This document shows positions 33,637-43,178 of a stretch of DNA of 64,000 bases, in pieces. A model generated the notes under the pieces. The model was not told where the DNA came from. It did not search any database and worked only from the letters and a program-made list of their open reading frames with translations. The stretch is from contig NZ_CP075524.1 in the NCBI RefSeq assembly GCF_025808395.1, positions 2,480,001 through 2,544,000 on the forward strand, in the 5' to 3' direction. Source of the DNA: Microcella sp. GTDB lineage: Bacteria > Actinomycetota > Actinomycetes > Actinomycetales > Microbacteriaceae. A program made the translations under genes and the position numbers. Each line of letters opens with the position of its first letter. Positions within the stretch are counted from its first letter, which is position 1.

Positions 33637-35369
33637 GATGATGGATGCCCTTCCGTCGAGCTCGCCAGGCGAGCGAGTGCAGCAGCGATGAGTGCGAATG
33701 ACTGCGCGCCGGGGTCGGCATGCCCGAGGCTGCGTTCGGCGAGCGGTCGTGCACGCCCCCGTTGCGGTGTGAGTGCTGACGTCGACGCGGCGGCGCTGGC
33801 GGCTGCGTCGGCAGCCGTGTGCAGCGTTGCAGCGGCCGAACCACCGGTCGACGCGAGAATCGCGTCTCGCCACGGCACCATGCTGTCGAGCATCGTCTTG
33901 TCTCCGACCACGGCCCCACCGAGGTCAGAGACTGCCGAGACGGCGGCGCGTGCCGCGTCGTCGAGCATCGTCGAGAGCGAGCCGTGCTCGACGAGCGGGG
34001 CGAGCGATCGCAGAATCGCTCCCCAGAGGGCGCCCGACGTGCCGCCCGCCCGGTCGCTCCAGGCTTCGGCGGCGGCCTGCAGCGCGGCTGAGGCGCCCGA
34101 GGTCGTAGCGGCCGTCGCTGCCTCGACCGCCGCCGTCGAACCGCGCGTCATGCCGATTCCGTGGTCGCCGTCGCCCGCCACCTGATCGAGTCTGCCCAAC
34201 TCGTCTTCTGCCGCCATGAGTTCGTCTCGTATCGTCGTCAGCACCTCGACGACGACGGTGGCGCGCATGATCGACGACGGCGATGCATCAGCGAGCGGCC
34301 CCGACGGCGACTGCGCAGAGTGAACACGCGGGCGGGAGGAGCGCGAGCCCCTCCCGCCCACAGCCCCACGAAGCGCACCTGGCTTGCGGTATGCCGGGGT
34401 GTGCGCTGCGTCGGTCCAGAGGCCCGCGAGCTCGTCGTCGGGCCAGAACAGTGTGAGAGAGACGCCAGACATGTCGAGGCTCGTGACGAGGCGGCCGCAT
34501 TCGGGCTCCATGATGCGAACACCGTGCGCCTCGAGTCGGCGCGCGACAGCGTTGTAGAGCACGAAGAGCTCTTCGTCGCCGATCGAACCGAGGCTGTTGA
34601 GCAGCGGCACCACCCGGTCGTCGGCACCGTCGGGGCGCTCGTCGAGCAGCGGCCCGATGAGCGCGTCGGCGATGCCGTCGACGTCGGCCAGGGGCACGTC
34701 TGTGATGGCAGGTTCACCATGGATGCCGAGCCCGATCGACATCATGCCTTCGGCAACTCGGAACAGTGGTTCAGAGGCGCCAGGCAGCGTGCATCCGCCG
34801 AATGCGATACCCAACGTGCGCGTGCGCGCGTTCGCCGCCTGCGCGAGGCGCTCGACTGAGTCGAGATCTGCGCCGCGCTCGGCTGCCGCCCCGGCGATCT
34901 TGAACACCACGAGATCACCGGCGATGCCGCGCCGCTGACCAGCCTGCGACGCAGGAGCGCTGGCGATGTCGTCGGTGACGAGCACCGTGCGCACCTCGAT
35001 GCCCATCGTCGAGAGTCGCTGCACCGCTTCACCGAAGTGCAGAACGTCGCCGGCGTAGTTTCCGTAGCTCAGCAGAACCCCGGCACCCGCCTCGACTTCG
35101 CTGATGACGTCGACCGCCTGCCGTGCTGACGGTGAGGCGAAGATGTTGCCGCACACCGCTCCCGCCGCGAGGCCTTCGCCGACGAGCCCTGCGAAGGCGG
35201 GATAGTGCCCAGACCCCCCGCCGATGACGACCGCGACGTGGCCTTCTGCGAGCGGGTGCGCTCGCACGACTCCGCCATCGACACGTCGCACGAGATCAGC
35301 GTGCACTGCGCACAGACCGGCGAGGGCTTCATCGACGAAGTGCTCGGGGTCGCCCACGACCGTGGTCAC
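33633..35369 (-). CDS. Dihydroxyacetone kinase-like (DhaK-DhaL fused) ketose kinase
   Basis: A 578-residue ATP-dependent kinase with an N-terminal Dak1 domain and a C-terminal Dak2 domain. GTG 35369 is chosen by the 4-base overlap with the gene upstream. Dak1 has VIGGGSGHYPAF and GIHGEPAITD, whose His makes the covalent link to the ketose. Dak2 has GDGDHGIGMTRG (ATP/Mg Asp residues) and SDRAGGTSGALWG. An Arg/Ser-rich linker joins them. Kinases of this layout in actinobacteria and rhizobia act on dihydroxyacetone or on D- or L-erythrulose. The adjacent TIM-barrel gene favours a tetrulose, by inference. Confidence 0.88.
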   Translation of the reverse strand: MTTVVGDPEHFVDEALAGLCAVHADLVRRVDGGVVRAHPLAEGHVAVVIGGGSGHYPAFAGLVGEGLAAGAVCGNIFASPSARQAVDVISEVEAGAGVLLSYGNYAGDVLHFGEAVQRLSTMGIEVRTVLVTDDIASAPASQAGQRRGIAGDLVVFKIAGAAAERGADLDSVERLAQAANARTRTLGIAFGGCTLPGASEPLFRVAEGMMSIGLGIHGEPAITDVPLADVDGIADALIGPLLDERPDGADDRVVPLLNSLGSIGDEELFVLYNAVARRLEAHGVRIMEPECGRLVTSLDMSGVSLTLFWPDDELAGLWTDAAHTPAYRKPGALRGAVGGRGSRSSRPRVHSAQSPSGPLADASPSSIMRATVVVEVLTTIRDELMAAEDELGRLDQVAGDGDHGIGMTRGSTAAVEAATAATTSGASAALQAAAEAWSDRAGGTSGALWGAILRSLAPLVEHGSLSTMLDDAARAAVSAVSDLGGAVVGDKTMLDSMVPWRDAILASTGGSAAATLHTAADAAASAAASTSALTPQRGRARPLAERSLGHADPGAQSFALIAAALARLASSTEGHPSS

Positions 35370-36364
35370 GTCGGCTCCTCGAGCACGTCGTCGAGGGCCG
35401 GCTGCACGACAAGGCTCGCCGCACTCGGCTCGAGACGTTCGGGCAGGATGTACTGCCGCAGGTAGTCGCGGTTGCGAGCGCAGACGCTGAGCCCGTCGCC
35501 GCCGTAGTTCTCGAGGCACATCACGCCGCGAAAGCCGAGTTCGATCGCTCGGCCGACCGCCCAGCGGTAGTCGATGATGCCGACGTCCATGGTCGACGGC
35601 GCGGTCGACACGATGCTGCCGTCGGCGCTCTCTGAGCGAGAGTAGTTCTTCATGTGCCAGAAGTTCGTGTACGGCAGCGTGGCCTCGAAAGCCTCGCGCC
35701 ACGACTCGATCGGTCGATGCAGTCGCACGAGATTGCCGATGTCGGGGTTGAGCCCGACCCGCGGATTGTCGATCTCGGTGACCAGTCGAACAGCGCTCTC
35801 TGCCGTGCCGAGGAAGGTGTCTTCGTACATCTCGAGTGACAGCACGATGCCCAGCGACTCGGCGTGGGCACCCAGTTCACGCAGCCGCGCGACGGCATCG
35901 CTCCACCGTTCGGCGCGATCCACGTGCCCAGTCGCCGTCCAGAACCACAACTGCCGCTGCTGCTCGGCGCTGAGAGCCTGGTGCAGACCCACCGAGACAG
36001 TGGTGATGCCGAGTTCAGCCGCGGCGTCGATCGAACGGTGCGAGTAGGCGAGGTTCGCATCACCCTCTCGATCGTCGATGACGCTGCGGCGGATCACCGA
36101 GAGAGATGCCGCGCGCAGACCGTGGTCGTTGAGTGCTGCCGTGAGGCCAGCAAGGCCCTCGGCACCGAGATCTCCCGGGCGAATCCAACTGTCGGTGAGG
36201 TCGATGCGCGTGAAGCCGCAGCGGCGAACCTCGCCCAGGGGGCCGTGCCAGGCCTCTTCTCCGGCGTGCGTTGCGTCTCGGCCATGACGATCGGTGCTGG
36301 CGAAGGGCAACGCCGCTGCAGCGATCGGCCAGGTCGAGCGCGTGAGCGTGGCGTCATTCGTCAT
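35366..36364 (-). CDS. Sugar phosphate isomerase/epimerase-like TIM-barrel protein
   Basis: A 332-residue xylose-isomerase-like barrel. Metal-site candidates are Glu in LSLEMYEDT, Asp in GLNPDIGN, His in TNFWHMKNYS and Glu in MCLENYGGD. Members act as isomerases, epimerases or as decarboxylases such as that of 3-oxo-isoapionate, which yields erythrulose. The stop overlaps the ketose-kinase start by 4 bases and its start overlaps the glycosidase by 11, so it works in the same pathway. Substrate unknown. Confidence 0.83.
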   Translation of the reverse strand: MTNDATLTRSTWPIAAAALPFASTDRHGRDATHAGEEAWHGPLGEVRRCGFTRIDLTDSWIRPGDLGAEGLAGLTAALNDHGLRAASLSVIRRSVIDDREGDANLAYSHRSIDAAAELGITTVSVGLHQALSAEQQRQLWFWTATGHVDRAERWSDAVARLRELGAHAESLGIVLSLEMYEDTFLGTAESAVRLVTEIDNPRVGLNPDIGNLVRLHRPIESWREAFEATLPYTNFWHMKNYSRSESADGSIVSTAPSTMDVGIIDYRWAVGRAIELGFRGVMCLENYGGDGLSVCARNRDYLRQYILPERLEPSAASLVVQPALDDVLEEPT

Positions 36365-38699
36365 CGACGGTCACCTCCGGTCTGAGGGTTCGGCGAGGTC
36401 CGACTGCCCGCACGCCGCCGGTGAGCTCGATCGACACAGCGCGCCCTTCGTCGGCGCTCGAGAGTGCCGCGCGCAAGTGGAGCTCGCCTGGTTCGACGAT
36501 ACGGTAGCCGTGCAGGCCCGTGAACGAGAAGCAGTCGCTCGAGATCGCCATCGTGACGGTGCGAGTCTCGCCCGCCGTGAGCGCCAGGCGTCGAAAGCCG
36601 ATCAGTCGAGTGACCGGCTGCACCACTTGCGCAACGGGGTCATCGACATACAGCTGCACGACGGTCTCGCCGTCGCGCTCGCCGGTGTTCGTGACGCTCA
36701 TCGTCGCTGTGACGCTCGCATTCACCGCGACGCGATCTCGATCGACCTCGAGGGCCGTGACGTCGAAGGTGGTGTAGGAGGCACCGTGGCCGAAGGGGTA
36801 GGCGGGCGACACTGAGATGCTCGAAATGCGATCGCCGTCTTTGCCGAGCGGCGGTGCTAGGTAGGTGTGCGGCAGGGCGTCGGGCGTACGGGGAATCTCG
36901 ACCGGCAGGTGGCCGCTCGGCACGACTGCGCCGCTCATGACCGCGGCGATCGCGTCGGCGCCTTCTGCACCCGGCATGAACGATTGGATGCTCGCAGCAC
37001 TCACCGCGTCGACCTCACCCAGCGCGTACGGTCGTCCCGACACGCACAGCAGAATGACGGGTGTGCCGGTGCTCGCCAGTTCGAGCACCAGTTCTTGCTG
37101 CACACCCGGAAGGCGCAGGTCGGGTGCGTCGGAGCCTTCGCCCGATGTGCCTTCGCCGAACATGCCCGCTCGGTCACCGACAACGACGATGACGACGTCA
37201 CTCGAGCGTGCGAGGTCGCGCGTCTCGGCGAACCCGGATGTGTCGAGCGAGTCGAGCTCGCAGCCGCGAGCGACAGTGATCGTCGACGATGGCAGAGCGT
37301 CGCGGAGCGCATCAGGAAGGCTCCGCAGGGGGATTCCCCATTCGAGCTCCGGGTGCCGCGGAAGCACGTGGATCGGAAACGAGTAGCACCCCAGGTATGA
37401 ACTGGGGTCATCGGCGCACGGGCCGATGAGTGCGATGCGCTGAGGCCGATCGGCGAGTGGCAGCACGCCCTCACGGTTCTGCAGCAGCACGATCGAGCGC
37501 TCGGCGATCTCGCGGGCGATCGATCGGTTGCGAGGCGAGTCGAGGTCGACGAGCGCGGGCGCGGCAGGCTGCCAGCCTTCGTCGAGCAACCCGAGCTGGG
37601 CCTTCTGCGTCAGCACGCGCAGAGCAGCGCGATCGATGAGCGAGCTGTCGAGCACCCCATCGTCGACGGCGCTCTCGAGCTCGGCGAACCCCATCGTGTA
37701 CGGCAGCTCGACGTCGAGGCCTGCTCGCAGAGCGAGCACGGCTGCGTCTCGCAGGGTGGCGGCGACCCGATGCTTCGAGCCGAGAAACGGCACCGACCAG
37801 TAGTCGGAGACGACGGTTCCGTCGAAACCCCACTCAGTTCGCAGAATCGAGGTGAGCAGTCTCGGGTCTGCAGCCGATGGCACGCCATCGAGGTCGGTGT
37901 ACGAGTTCATGACGCTGCGCGCGCCGCCGAGCCTGATCGCACTCTCGAACGGCGGCAAGACGATGTCGGCGAGTTGCCGCGGGCCCAGGTCGACCGGCGC
38001 ATGGTTGCGGCCACCGCGTGAGCCGGCGTGGCCGGCGAAGTGCTTGAGCGTGGCGATGATGCCCGTGCTCTCGAGCCCTCGAACGTACGCGGTGCCGAGT
38101 TCGGCAACGACGTGCGGGTCTTCGCCGAGCGTCTCTTCGACCCGGCCCCAGCGGTAGTCGCGCACGACGTCGAGAACAGGCGCGAGCGCCTGGTGCACCC
38201 CGAGCGCCCGCAAGTCGTCTCCGATCGCGCTGGCCATGCGCTCGACGAGCTCTGGGTCGAAGGTCGCCGCCCACGCGATCGCGGCCGGATACACCGTGGC
38301 GCCGAGAGTCGTGACGCCGGTGAGGCACTCTTCGTGCGCGATCGCAGGAATGCCGAAGCGATTGCTGCCGATCACGGTGAGCTGCGAGTCGTGCAGCGCG
38401 GCCATGCCGTCGATCGACGGCACCGGCTCAGTGCCGAACACTCGAGTCAGGTGCCCGAGCCCGCGTGCGGCCGACTGCTCGAGCGTGGGGCGCGCTACGC
38501 GCCGGAACCCCTCTTGACCTGGCGCGATCACCGCGCCGTCGTCGCGCCGGTCTTCCCAGTGCGATCCGAGCTGAGCGATCTTCTCGGCAGTGGTCATCTC
38601 GTCGAGAAGTGCCTGAGCTCGCTCTCGCGGCGACAGCGAGGGGTCGTGCCATCTCGCGCGCACCGTCGACGAGAGCCGTTCTGCCGGTGCCGTGCTCAT
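36354..38699 (-). CDS. Glycoside hydrolase family 3 beta-glycosidase
   Basis: A 781-residue retaining glycosidase, without signal peptide and so intracellular. The (beta/alpha)8 domain has APVLDVVRDYRWGRVEETLGEDP, a KHFAGHAGSRGGRNHA binding loop and the nucleophile Asp in TVVSDYWSVPF. The sandwich domain follows with VVVVGDRAGMFGEGTSGEGSD (acid/base candidate), then a fibronectin III-like tail (ALEVDRDRVAVNASVTATMSVTN). Beta-glucosidase or beta-xylosidase type. Both ends overlap neighbours (4 and 11 bases). It would release the sugar from an imported glycoside. Confidence 0.93.
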   Translation of the reverse strand: MSTAPAERLSSTVRARWHDPSLSPRERAQALLDEMTTAEKIAQLGSHWEDRRDDGAVIAPGQEGFRRVARPTLEQSAARGLGHLTRVFGTEPVPSIDGMAALHDSQLTVIGSNRFGIPAIAHEECLTGVTTLGATVYPAAIAWAATFDPELVERMASAIGDDLRALGVHQALAPVLDVVRDYRWGRVEETLGEDPHVVAELGTAYVRGLESTGIIATLKHFAGHAGSRGGRNHAPVDLGPRQLADIVLPPFESAIRLGGARSVMNSYTDLDGVPSAADPRLLTSILRTEWGFDGTVVSDYWSVPFLGSKHRVAATLRDAAVLALRAGLDVELPYTMGFAELESAVDDGVLDSSLIDRAALRVLTQKAQLGLLDEGWQPAAPALVDLDSPRNRSIAREIAERSIVLLQNREGVLPLADRPQRIALIGPCADDPSSYLGCYSFPIHVLPRHPELEWGIPLRSLPDALRDALPSSTITVARGCELDSLDTSGFAETRDLARSSDVVIVVVGDRAGMFGEGTSGEGSDAPDLRLPGVQQELVLELASTGTPVILLCVSGRPYALGEVDAVSAASIQSFMPGAEGADAIAAVMSGAVVPSGHLPVEIPRTPDALPHTYLAPPLGKDGDRISSISVSPAYPFGHGASYTTFDVTALEVDRDRVAVNASVTATMSVTNTGERDGETVVQLYVDDPVAQVVQPVTRLIGFRRLALTAGETRTVTMAISSDCFSFTGLHGYRIVEPGELHLRAALSSADEGRAVSIELTGGVRAVGPRRTLRPEVTVDDE

Positions 38700-39724
38700 C
38701 GGTGAGGCTCGACGATCGCCTTGATGTGGCCAGACGCCGGGTTGAGCTCGAGCGCTGACTGCGCGTCGGCGAGCGCGTGCCGACTCGTCACGAGCGCGTC
38801 GAGCTCGACGGCGCCAGACGCGGCCAGATCGAGTGCAGCCGGCCAGGTCGATGCGTATCGGAAGGTGCCCGTCACAGAGATCTCATACCGCTGAATGCGA
38901 GAGACCGGAAGCACAGCCTCATCGGCACCCATCCCGACGAGCACAGCTCGACCACCGGCGCCCAACGCACCAATACCGCCCGCGACCGCCGGGGCGGCAC
39001 CGGAGCATTCGATGAGCATGTCGGCGCTCGGAAGCGGGTCGGTGCCAGCGAGGTGCGTCGACGTCGCGCCCAGAGCCGCGGCGGTGTCGAGTCGCTGCTG
39101 TGCGACATCAGACACTGCGACATTCGTGCAACCAAGAGCTCGAGCGACCTGCAGAACGAGCAGCCCCACCGGCCCGGCGCCGGTGACGAGCAGTCGCTCA
39201 CCGGGCCGCACGTTGGCTTTGCGGCACGCCCAGTAGGCGACCGACAGGGGCTCGAGCAACGCGCCGGCCGCAGTGCTCACAGTGTCGGGCAGCGCGGTGA
39301 CGAAGTCTGACGGCACCGCCACGAACTCGGCGAACGCGCCGTCGACGGGAGGGGTCGCGAAGAACTGCACATCGGGGCACAGGTTGTATGCCCCCGACCG
39401 GCAGGCTCGGCAGTGACGGCACGGAACACCCGGCTCGATGCTCACTCGTGAACCCACGAGCGAGTCGGCGACGCCGTCTCCGACGTCGACGACAGTGCCA
39501 GCCGCTTCATGGCCGAGCACGAGCGGAGCATCCACCACGAAATCTCCGACTCGACCGTGCTGGTAGTAGTGCACGTCTGAGCCGCACACGCCGACCGCTT
39601 CGACCCTCACCAGCACCTCACCCGCAGCAGCACTCGGGGTCGGGCGCTGTTCGATCACGAGATCGCGAGCCGCGCGCAAGACACTGGCGCGCATCATCGA
39701 CGGAATCTCGGGCACGGTGATCAC
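38696..39724 (-). CDS. Zinc-type medium-chain dehydrogenase (polyol dehydrogenase-like)
   Basis: A 342-residue MDR enzyme close to sorbitol/xylitol dehydrogenases. Catalytic zinc ligands are Cys in VGVCGSDVHYYQHGR and the HE pair in LGHEAAG; four Cys (PCRHCRACRSGAYNLC) form the structural zinc site. The cofactor loop is GAGPVGLLV. The start is GTG 39724, overlapping the crotonase stop by 4 bases. It likely oxidises a sugar alcohol or sugar released by the glycosidases. Confidence 0.93.
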   Translation of the reverse strand: MITVPEIPSMMRASVLRAARDLVIEQRPTPSAAAGEVLVRVEAVGVCGSDVHYYQHGRVGDFVVDAPLVLGHEAAGTVVDVGDGVADSLVGSRVSIEPGVPCRHCRACRSGAYNLCPDVQFFATPPVDGAFAEFVAVPSDFVTALPDTVSTAAGALLEPLSVAYWACRKANVRPGERLLVTGAGPVGLLVLQVARALGCTNVAVSDVAQQRLDTAAALGATSTHLAGTDPLPSADMLIECSGAAPAVAGGIGALGAGGRAVLVGMGADEAVLPVSRIQRYEISVTGTFRYASTWPAALDLAASGAVELDALVTSRHALADAQSALELNPASGHIKAIVEPHR

Positions 39725-40494
39725 TCTCCTGTGAATCGGGGGGGCTGCCGAGCGATGAACGACTGCACTCCGTTGCGGAAGTCGGCGCTGGAGTACACAC
39801 GGTCGAAGACGTCATCGACGGCGACGTCGCCCGTCGCGGCGTCGAGTCGAGCCTGAAACTCCTTGATCGACGCGACGGTGAGGGGAGCGGCGGCGGCGAG
39901 TCGCTCGACCGTTCGCTGCACCTCGTTCTGCAGGGAATCATCGTCGACGAGTCGAGAGATGAACCCCGCCGCGAGCGCCTCGTCTGCATCGATGATGCGC
40001 CCCGTCATGAGCAGCTCGGTGGCGAGCCGGCGGCCGAGCAGCGCGTGCAGCCGGGCGATGGAGGTGGCCGAGATCGTATTGCCGATCGTGTGCGCGATCG
40101 GTGACCCGAAACGCGAGGCCGGCGAAGCGATCACGATGTCGCTGAGCGCAGCCAGCACGAGGCCGCCACCGACGCAGACGCCTTCGACGACTGCGACGAT
40201 CGGGATGCGCAGCGCTGCGAGAGCCGACTGCACCTGCCGCATGGCGGCCTCGTAGCGCACTCCGTCGGCACCGCTCTCGATCGCGGCGAGCTCGCGAATG
40301 TCGGTTCCCCCCGCGAAGTGGCCGTCGCCGCCGCGCAGCACGAGCACTCGCACGGTCGCGTCATCGCGCACGCGCTCGAGCTCAGTCTGCAGCGCGTCGT
40401 ACATCGCGTAGTCGATGGCGTTGCGCTTGCCCGCATTCGACAGGGTGATCGTGACGACCGCCTCACGCCGGTCGATGAGAACCTCACCGGTCAT
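39721..40494 (-). CDS. Enoyl-CoA hydratase/isomerase (crotonase) family, atypical active site
   Basis: A 257-residue crotonase fold. The oxyanion segments FAGGTDIREL and GVCVGGGLVLAALSDI are clear, but the two catalytic Glu of hydratases are missing: the position in GGGCE is Val113 and that in FGQPE is Ile133 (FGSPIAHTIG). So dehydration by the standard mechanism is unlikely; thioesterase, isomerase, decarboxylase or C-C cleaving roles are options. Coupled by 4-base overlaps to the CoA-transferase and the dehydrogenase. Confidence 0.87.
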   Translation of the reverse strand: MTGEVLIDRREAVVTITLSNAGKRNAIDYAMYDALQTELERVRDDATVRVLVLRGGDGHFAGGTDIRELAAIESGADGVRYEAAMRQVQSALAALRIPIVAVVEGVCVGGGLVLAALSDIVIASPASRFGSPIAHTIGNTISATSIARLHALLGRRLATELLMTGRIIDADEALAAGFISRLVDDDSLQNEVQRTVERLAAAAPLTVASIKEFQARLDAATGDVAVDDVFDRVYSSADFRNGVQSFIARQPPRFTGE

Positions 40495-41663
40495 GCCGGG
40501 TCTCCGGCTGCCTGCTCGCCGAGAAGCTCTGCCCGGTGCTCGTCGAGCAGAGGCGGGTGCCGCCGAGCTGCGGCCGGAGTGCCGCTGAACTTGACGGGAA
40601 AGCCGAGCGTGCTCACTTCGCCTTCGACGGGGTGAGGGATCGTCTGCACCATCTCTCGAGCGAGTGTGTGCGGGTCGTCGAGCACGCGGTCATAGGTCTG
40701 CACGAGCCCCGCCGGAACCCCGGCTGCGAGCAGCTTCTCGACCCACACCTCTGAGGTGTCGGTCGAGAGCGCCGAGCCGATGATCTCGGCAAGTTCTGCG
40801 CGATTCGCCATGCGATCGGGATTGGTGGCGAACCGCGCATCGTCGCGCAGGTCTTCCCGGCCGAGAGCGGTGCACAGGTACCCCCACAGGCGCTGATTGT
40901 TGGCCCCGACCGTGATCCATCCGTCGCTCGTCGGAAACGCCTGATACGGAGCAGACATGCGGTGTGCTGAGCCGGTCGCGACAGGCACGTTTCCGCTCGC
41001 CCAGTACTCGGTGGCTTCCCACACTGAGAATGCGATCGCACTGTCGTAGAGCGATGTTTCGAGATACTGGCCCTCTCCTGTGCGCAGCTTGTGCGCGTAC
41101 GCGGCGAGAATGCCGTATGTGCAGAAGAGTCCGGCACCGATGTCGGCCACGGGCACGCCCGCTTTGACAGGTTCGCCGCCCGGATTGCCGGTGATGCCCA
41201 TGATTCCGGCCATGCCCTGTGCGATGAGGTCGTATCCCGGTCGGGTGGCGTATGGCCCGTAGTGACCGAACCCGGTGATCGAGGCGAAGATGATCGAGGG
41301 CTCGATGGCTCGCAGCGATTCGTAGTCGATGCCCAGTCGCTTCGTGACGCCGGGTCGGTAGTTCTCGATGACGACATCCGCTCCGCGCACGAGCGAGTGC
41401 AGTTCGGCGAGGCCGTCGGGTTCGCGAAGGTCGATCACCACGCTCTTCTTGTTGCGATTGAGCGCGAAGAACGCGGGGCCGTCGTCACCCTTGCCCGACC
41501 GGCCCCACGAGTGGCGTGTCTGATCGCCTCCGCCGGGGGGCTCGACCTTGATGACCTCGGCGCCGAGGTCGGCCAGCAGCATGGTGCTGAAGGGGCCGGC
41601 CATCACCTGGGTGAGGTCGATCACGCGCATGCCGTCGAGGGCCCCGGGGTTGACCGCCGTCAT
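40491..41663 (-). CDS. Class III (CaiB/BaiF) CoA-transferase
   Basis: A 390-residue member of the formyl-CoA/carnitine CoA-transferase family. Typical segments are GMRVIDLTQVMAGPFSTMLLADLGAEVIKVEPP, ENYRPGVTKRLGID and GFGHYGPYATRPGYDLIAQ. The candidate catalytic Asp is in YLETSLYDSAI, followed by GANNQRLWGYLC. It would activate a carboxylic acid made in the pathway by moving CoA from another acyl-CoA. It is the second gene of the leftward operon. Confidence 0.95.
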   Translation of the reverse strand: MTAVNPGALDGMRVIDLTQVMAGPFSTMLLADLGAEVIKVEPPGGGDQTRHSWGRSGKGDDGPAFFALNRNKKSVVIDLREPDGLAELHSLVRGADVVIENYRPGVTKRLGIDYESLRAIEPSIIFASITGFGHYGPYATRPGYDLIAQGMAGIMGITGNPGGEPVKAGVPVADIGAGLFCTYGILAAYAHKLRTGEGQYLETSLYDSAIAFSVWEATEYWASGNVPVATGSAHRMSAPYQAFPTSDGWITVGANNQRLWGYLCTALGREDLRDDARFATNPDRMANRAELAEIIGSALSTDTSEVWVEKLLAAGVPAGLVQTYDRVLDDPHTLAREMVQTIPHPVEGEVSTLGFPVKFSGTPAAARRHPPLLDEHRAELLGEQAAGDPA

Positions 41664-42916
41664 GACGTCTCCTTCATCGTCGCAACAGGTGCTGCGAGCG
41701 GCGCGTCGCCCATCAACGAGTCGAGGTCTCCGTCGATCGCGGCTTCGACCAGCCGACTCGCGCTCTCGATCGTGAGAACTCGTGGATTGTTCTCTGAGAG
41801 GCGCACGGCGCGCAGTCCGCTTGCCGCGATCGCGCCCGCACGTTCTCTGGCTACGCCCATCTCGCCCAGAGTACGGGGAATTCCTATGCCGGCCAGAAAG
41901 TCGGCGACGAGGCGGGGGGCTCTGCGCGAGAGAGCGTCATCGTCACCCTCCGCACCGAACACCCGCGCGATCCGGGCCATCTCCTCCACGCGTTCGGAGC
42001 GATTGAACGCCATCACGTACGGAAGCAGGCAGCCGACCCCGACGCCGTGCGGCGTCGACGTCTCGGCGCCGATCGGGTACTGCAGGGCGTGGGCTGCCGC
42101 CGTACCGGCGGTGCCGAAGGCCATGCCGGCCAAGAGCGATCCGTACATCGACTGCGAGCGAGCGCGAGCGTTGAGCGGGTCAGCGTAGGCGATCGGCAGC
42201 CCTTCGACGATGGCGGCGATTCCCTCGAGTGCCAGTGAGTCGGTGAGCGCACTGCGGCCGACGAAGACTCGCTCTCGTGCGAGGTCTGCATCGCCCGTGC
42301 GCGATCGAGCCGTGTACGACTCGATGCAGTGCGCGAGGGCATCCGCCCCCGCGCTCGCGGTGACCGACGGCGGGCACGAGTAGGTGAGCTCGGGGTCGCA
42401 GATCGCGACGACGGGGATCAGCTCAGGGCTTGAGATGCCCACTTTGGTGCCGAGATCGGAGTCTGTGACGACGGCGACCGGGGTGGCCTCAGAACCCGTG
42501 CCGGCCGTCGTGGGCACGGCGATGAGCGGCACGTTCGGACCAGGAACTCGGAATTCGCCGTAGTAGTCAGATGGCGTGCCACCGTGACGCAGCATGGTCG
42601 CGACGACTTTGCCGAGGTCGATGCAGCTGCCGCCTCCGACGGTGATGACCAGGTCGCGGTCGAGATCGCGAGCGAAGTCAGTGGCGCGAATCGCGAGTTC
42701 TGACGGCAGTTCTGGGGTGACCTCGGCCCAGACTGCGGTCTCGACCCCAGCCTTCTCGAGTTGATGAAGCATCTCGTTCAACTCATCCGAGTTCGCCAAG
42801 TGCTGGTCGACGACGAGCAGTGCCTTGCTACCTTCGCGTGCAGCAACCCAGGGGAGCGCAGCGCACATGCCCGGCCCGAACATGATCTCGCGGGGTGAGC
42901 GCAGCAGTGCCAGCAT
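41660..42916 (-). CDS. Iron-containing alcohol dehydrogenase family protein
   Basis: A 418-residue group III (Fe-type) dehydrogenase or maleylacetate-reductase-like enzyme. Start MLALLRSPREIMFGPG at 42916 fits the family N-terminus; a GTG 54 bases earlier is an alternative. The NAD loop is VGGGSCIDLGK, with the metal-binding His/Asp set in AGADALAHCIESY, AHALQYPIGAE and TPHGVGVG. It is the first gene of the eight-gene operon and follows operator S3 by 86 bases. Probably oxidises an alcohol or reduces a keto acid. Confidence 0.9.
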   Translation of the reverse strand: MLALLRSPREIMFGPGMCAALPWVAAREGSKALLVVDQHLANSDELNEMLHQLEKAGVETAVWAEVTPELPSELAIRATDFARDLDRDLVITVGGGSCIDLGKVVATMLRHGGTPSDYYGEFRVPGPNVPLIAVPTTAGTGSEATPVAVVTDSDLGTKVGISSPELIPVVAICDPELTYSCPPSVTASAGADALAHCIESYTARSRTGDADLARERVFVGRSALTDSLALEGIAAIVEGLPIAYADPLNARARSQSMYGSLLAGMAFGTAGTAAAHALQYPIGAETSTPHGVGVGCLLPYVMAFNRSERVEEMARIARVFGAEGDDDALSRRAPRLVADFLAGIGIPRTLGEMGVARERAGAIAASGLRAVRLSENNPRVLTIESASRLVEAAIDGDLDSLMGDAPLAAPVATMKETS

Positions 42917-43001
42917 CAGTCGTGCACCTGCGGGCCTGATCGCCGCGTCGCGTCGGCGGGATTCTCGCACTTCATCGTGGTCCCGGGGTCTCAAGGGTGT
43001 G

Positions 43002-43019
43002 AATACGATCCGATCGGAT
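43002..43019. promoter_or_regulatory. Putative GntR operator S3 (leftward operon promoter)
   Basis: AATACGATCCGATCGGAT, with an extra TGATGTGATCG nearby. Same sequence as S2 over 17 bases. In the divergent region between the eight-gene operon and the GntR gene. Confidence 0.75.
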
Positions 43020-43114
43020 CTGATGTGATCGACACTATGACTCCCATCTAGCCCTGTCAAGTCAGCGAGAAACGCCGAGCGACTGTTGCCTCTGGCGTGA
43101 AGGGGGTGCCGCGC

Positions 43115-43130
43115 AATACGATCTGATCGA
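43115..43130. promoter_or_regulatory. Putative GntR operator S4 (regulator promoter)
   Basis: AATACGATCTGATCGA, 49 bases before the gntR start, consistent with autoregulation. The 42917-43178 gap otherwise holds only promoter-like sequence. Confidence 0.7.
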
Positions 43131-43178
43131 CAGCCCTCAACCGGTCGCTCACGAAAACAGAAGAGGGGAGCGCTGCTC

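Noticed and set aside
34315..34380. Separate small gene or terminator at the kinase linker
   Set aside because: The Arg/Ser-rich segment is in frame between the Dak1 and Dak2 domains of one protein.
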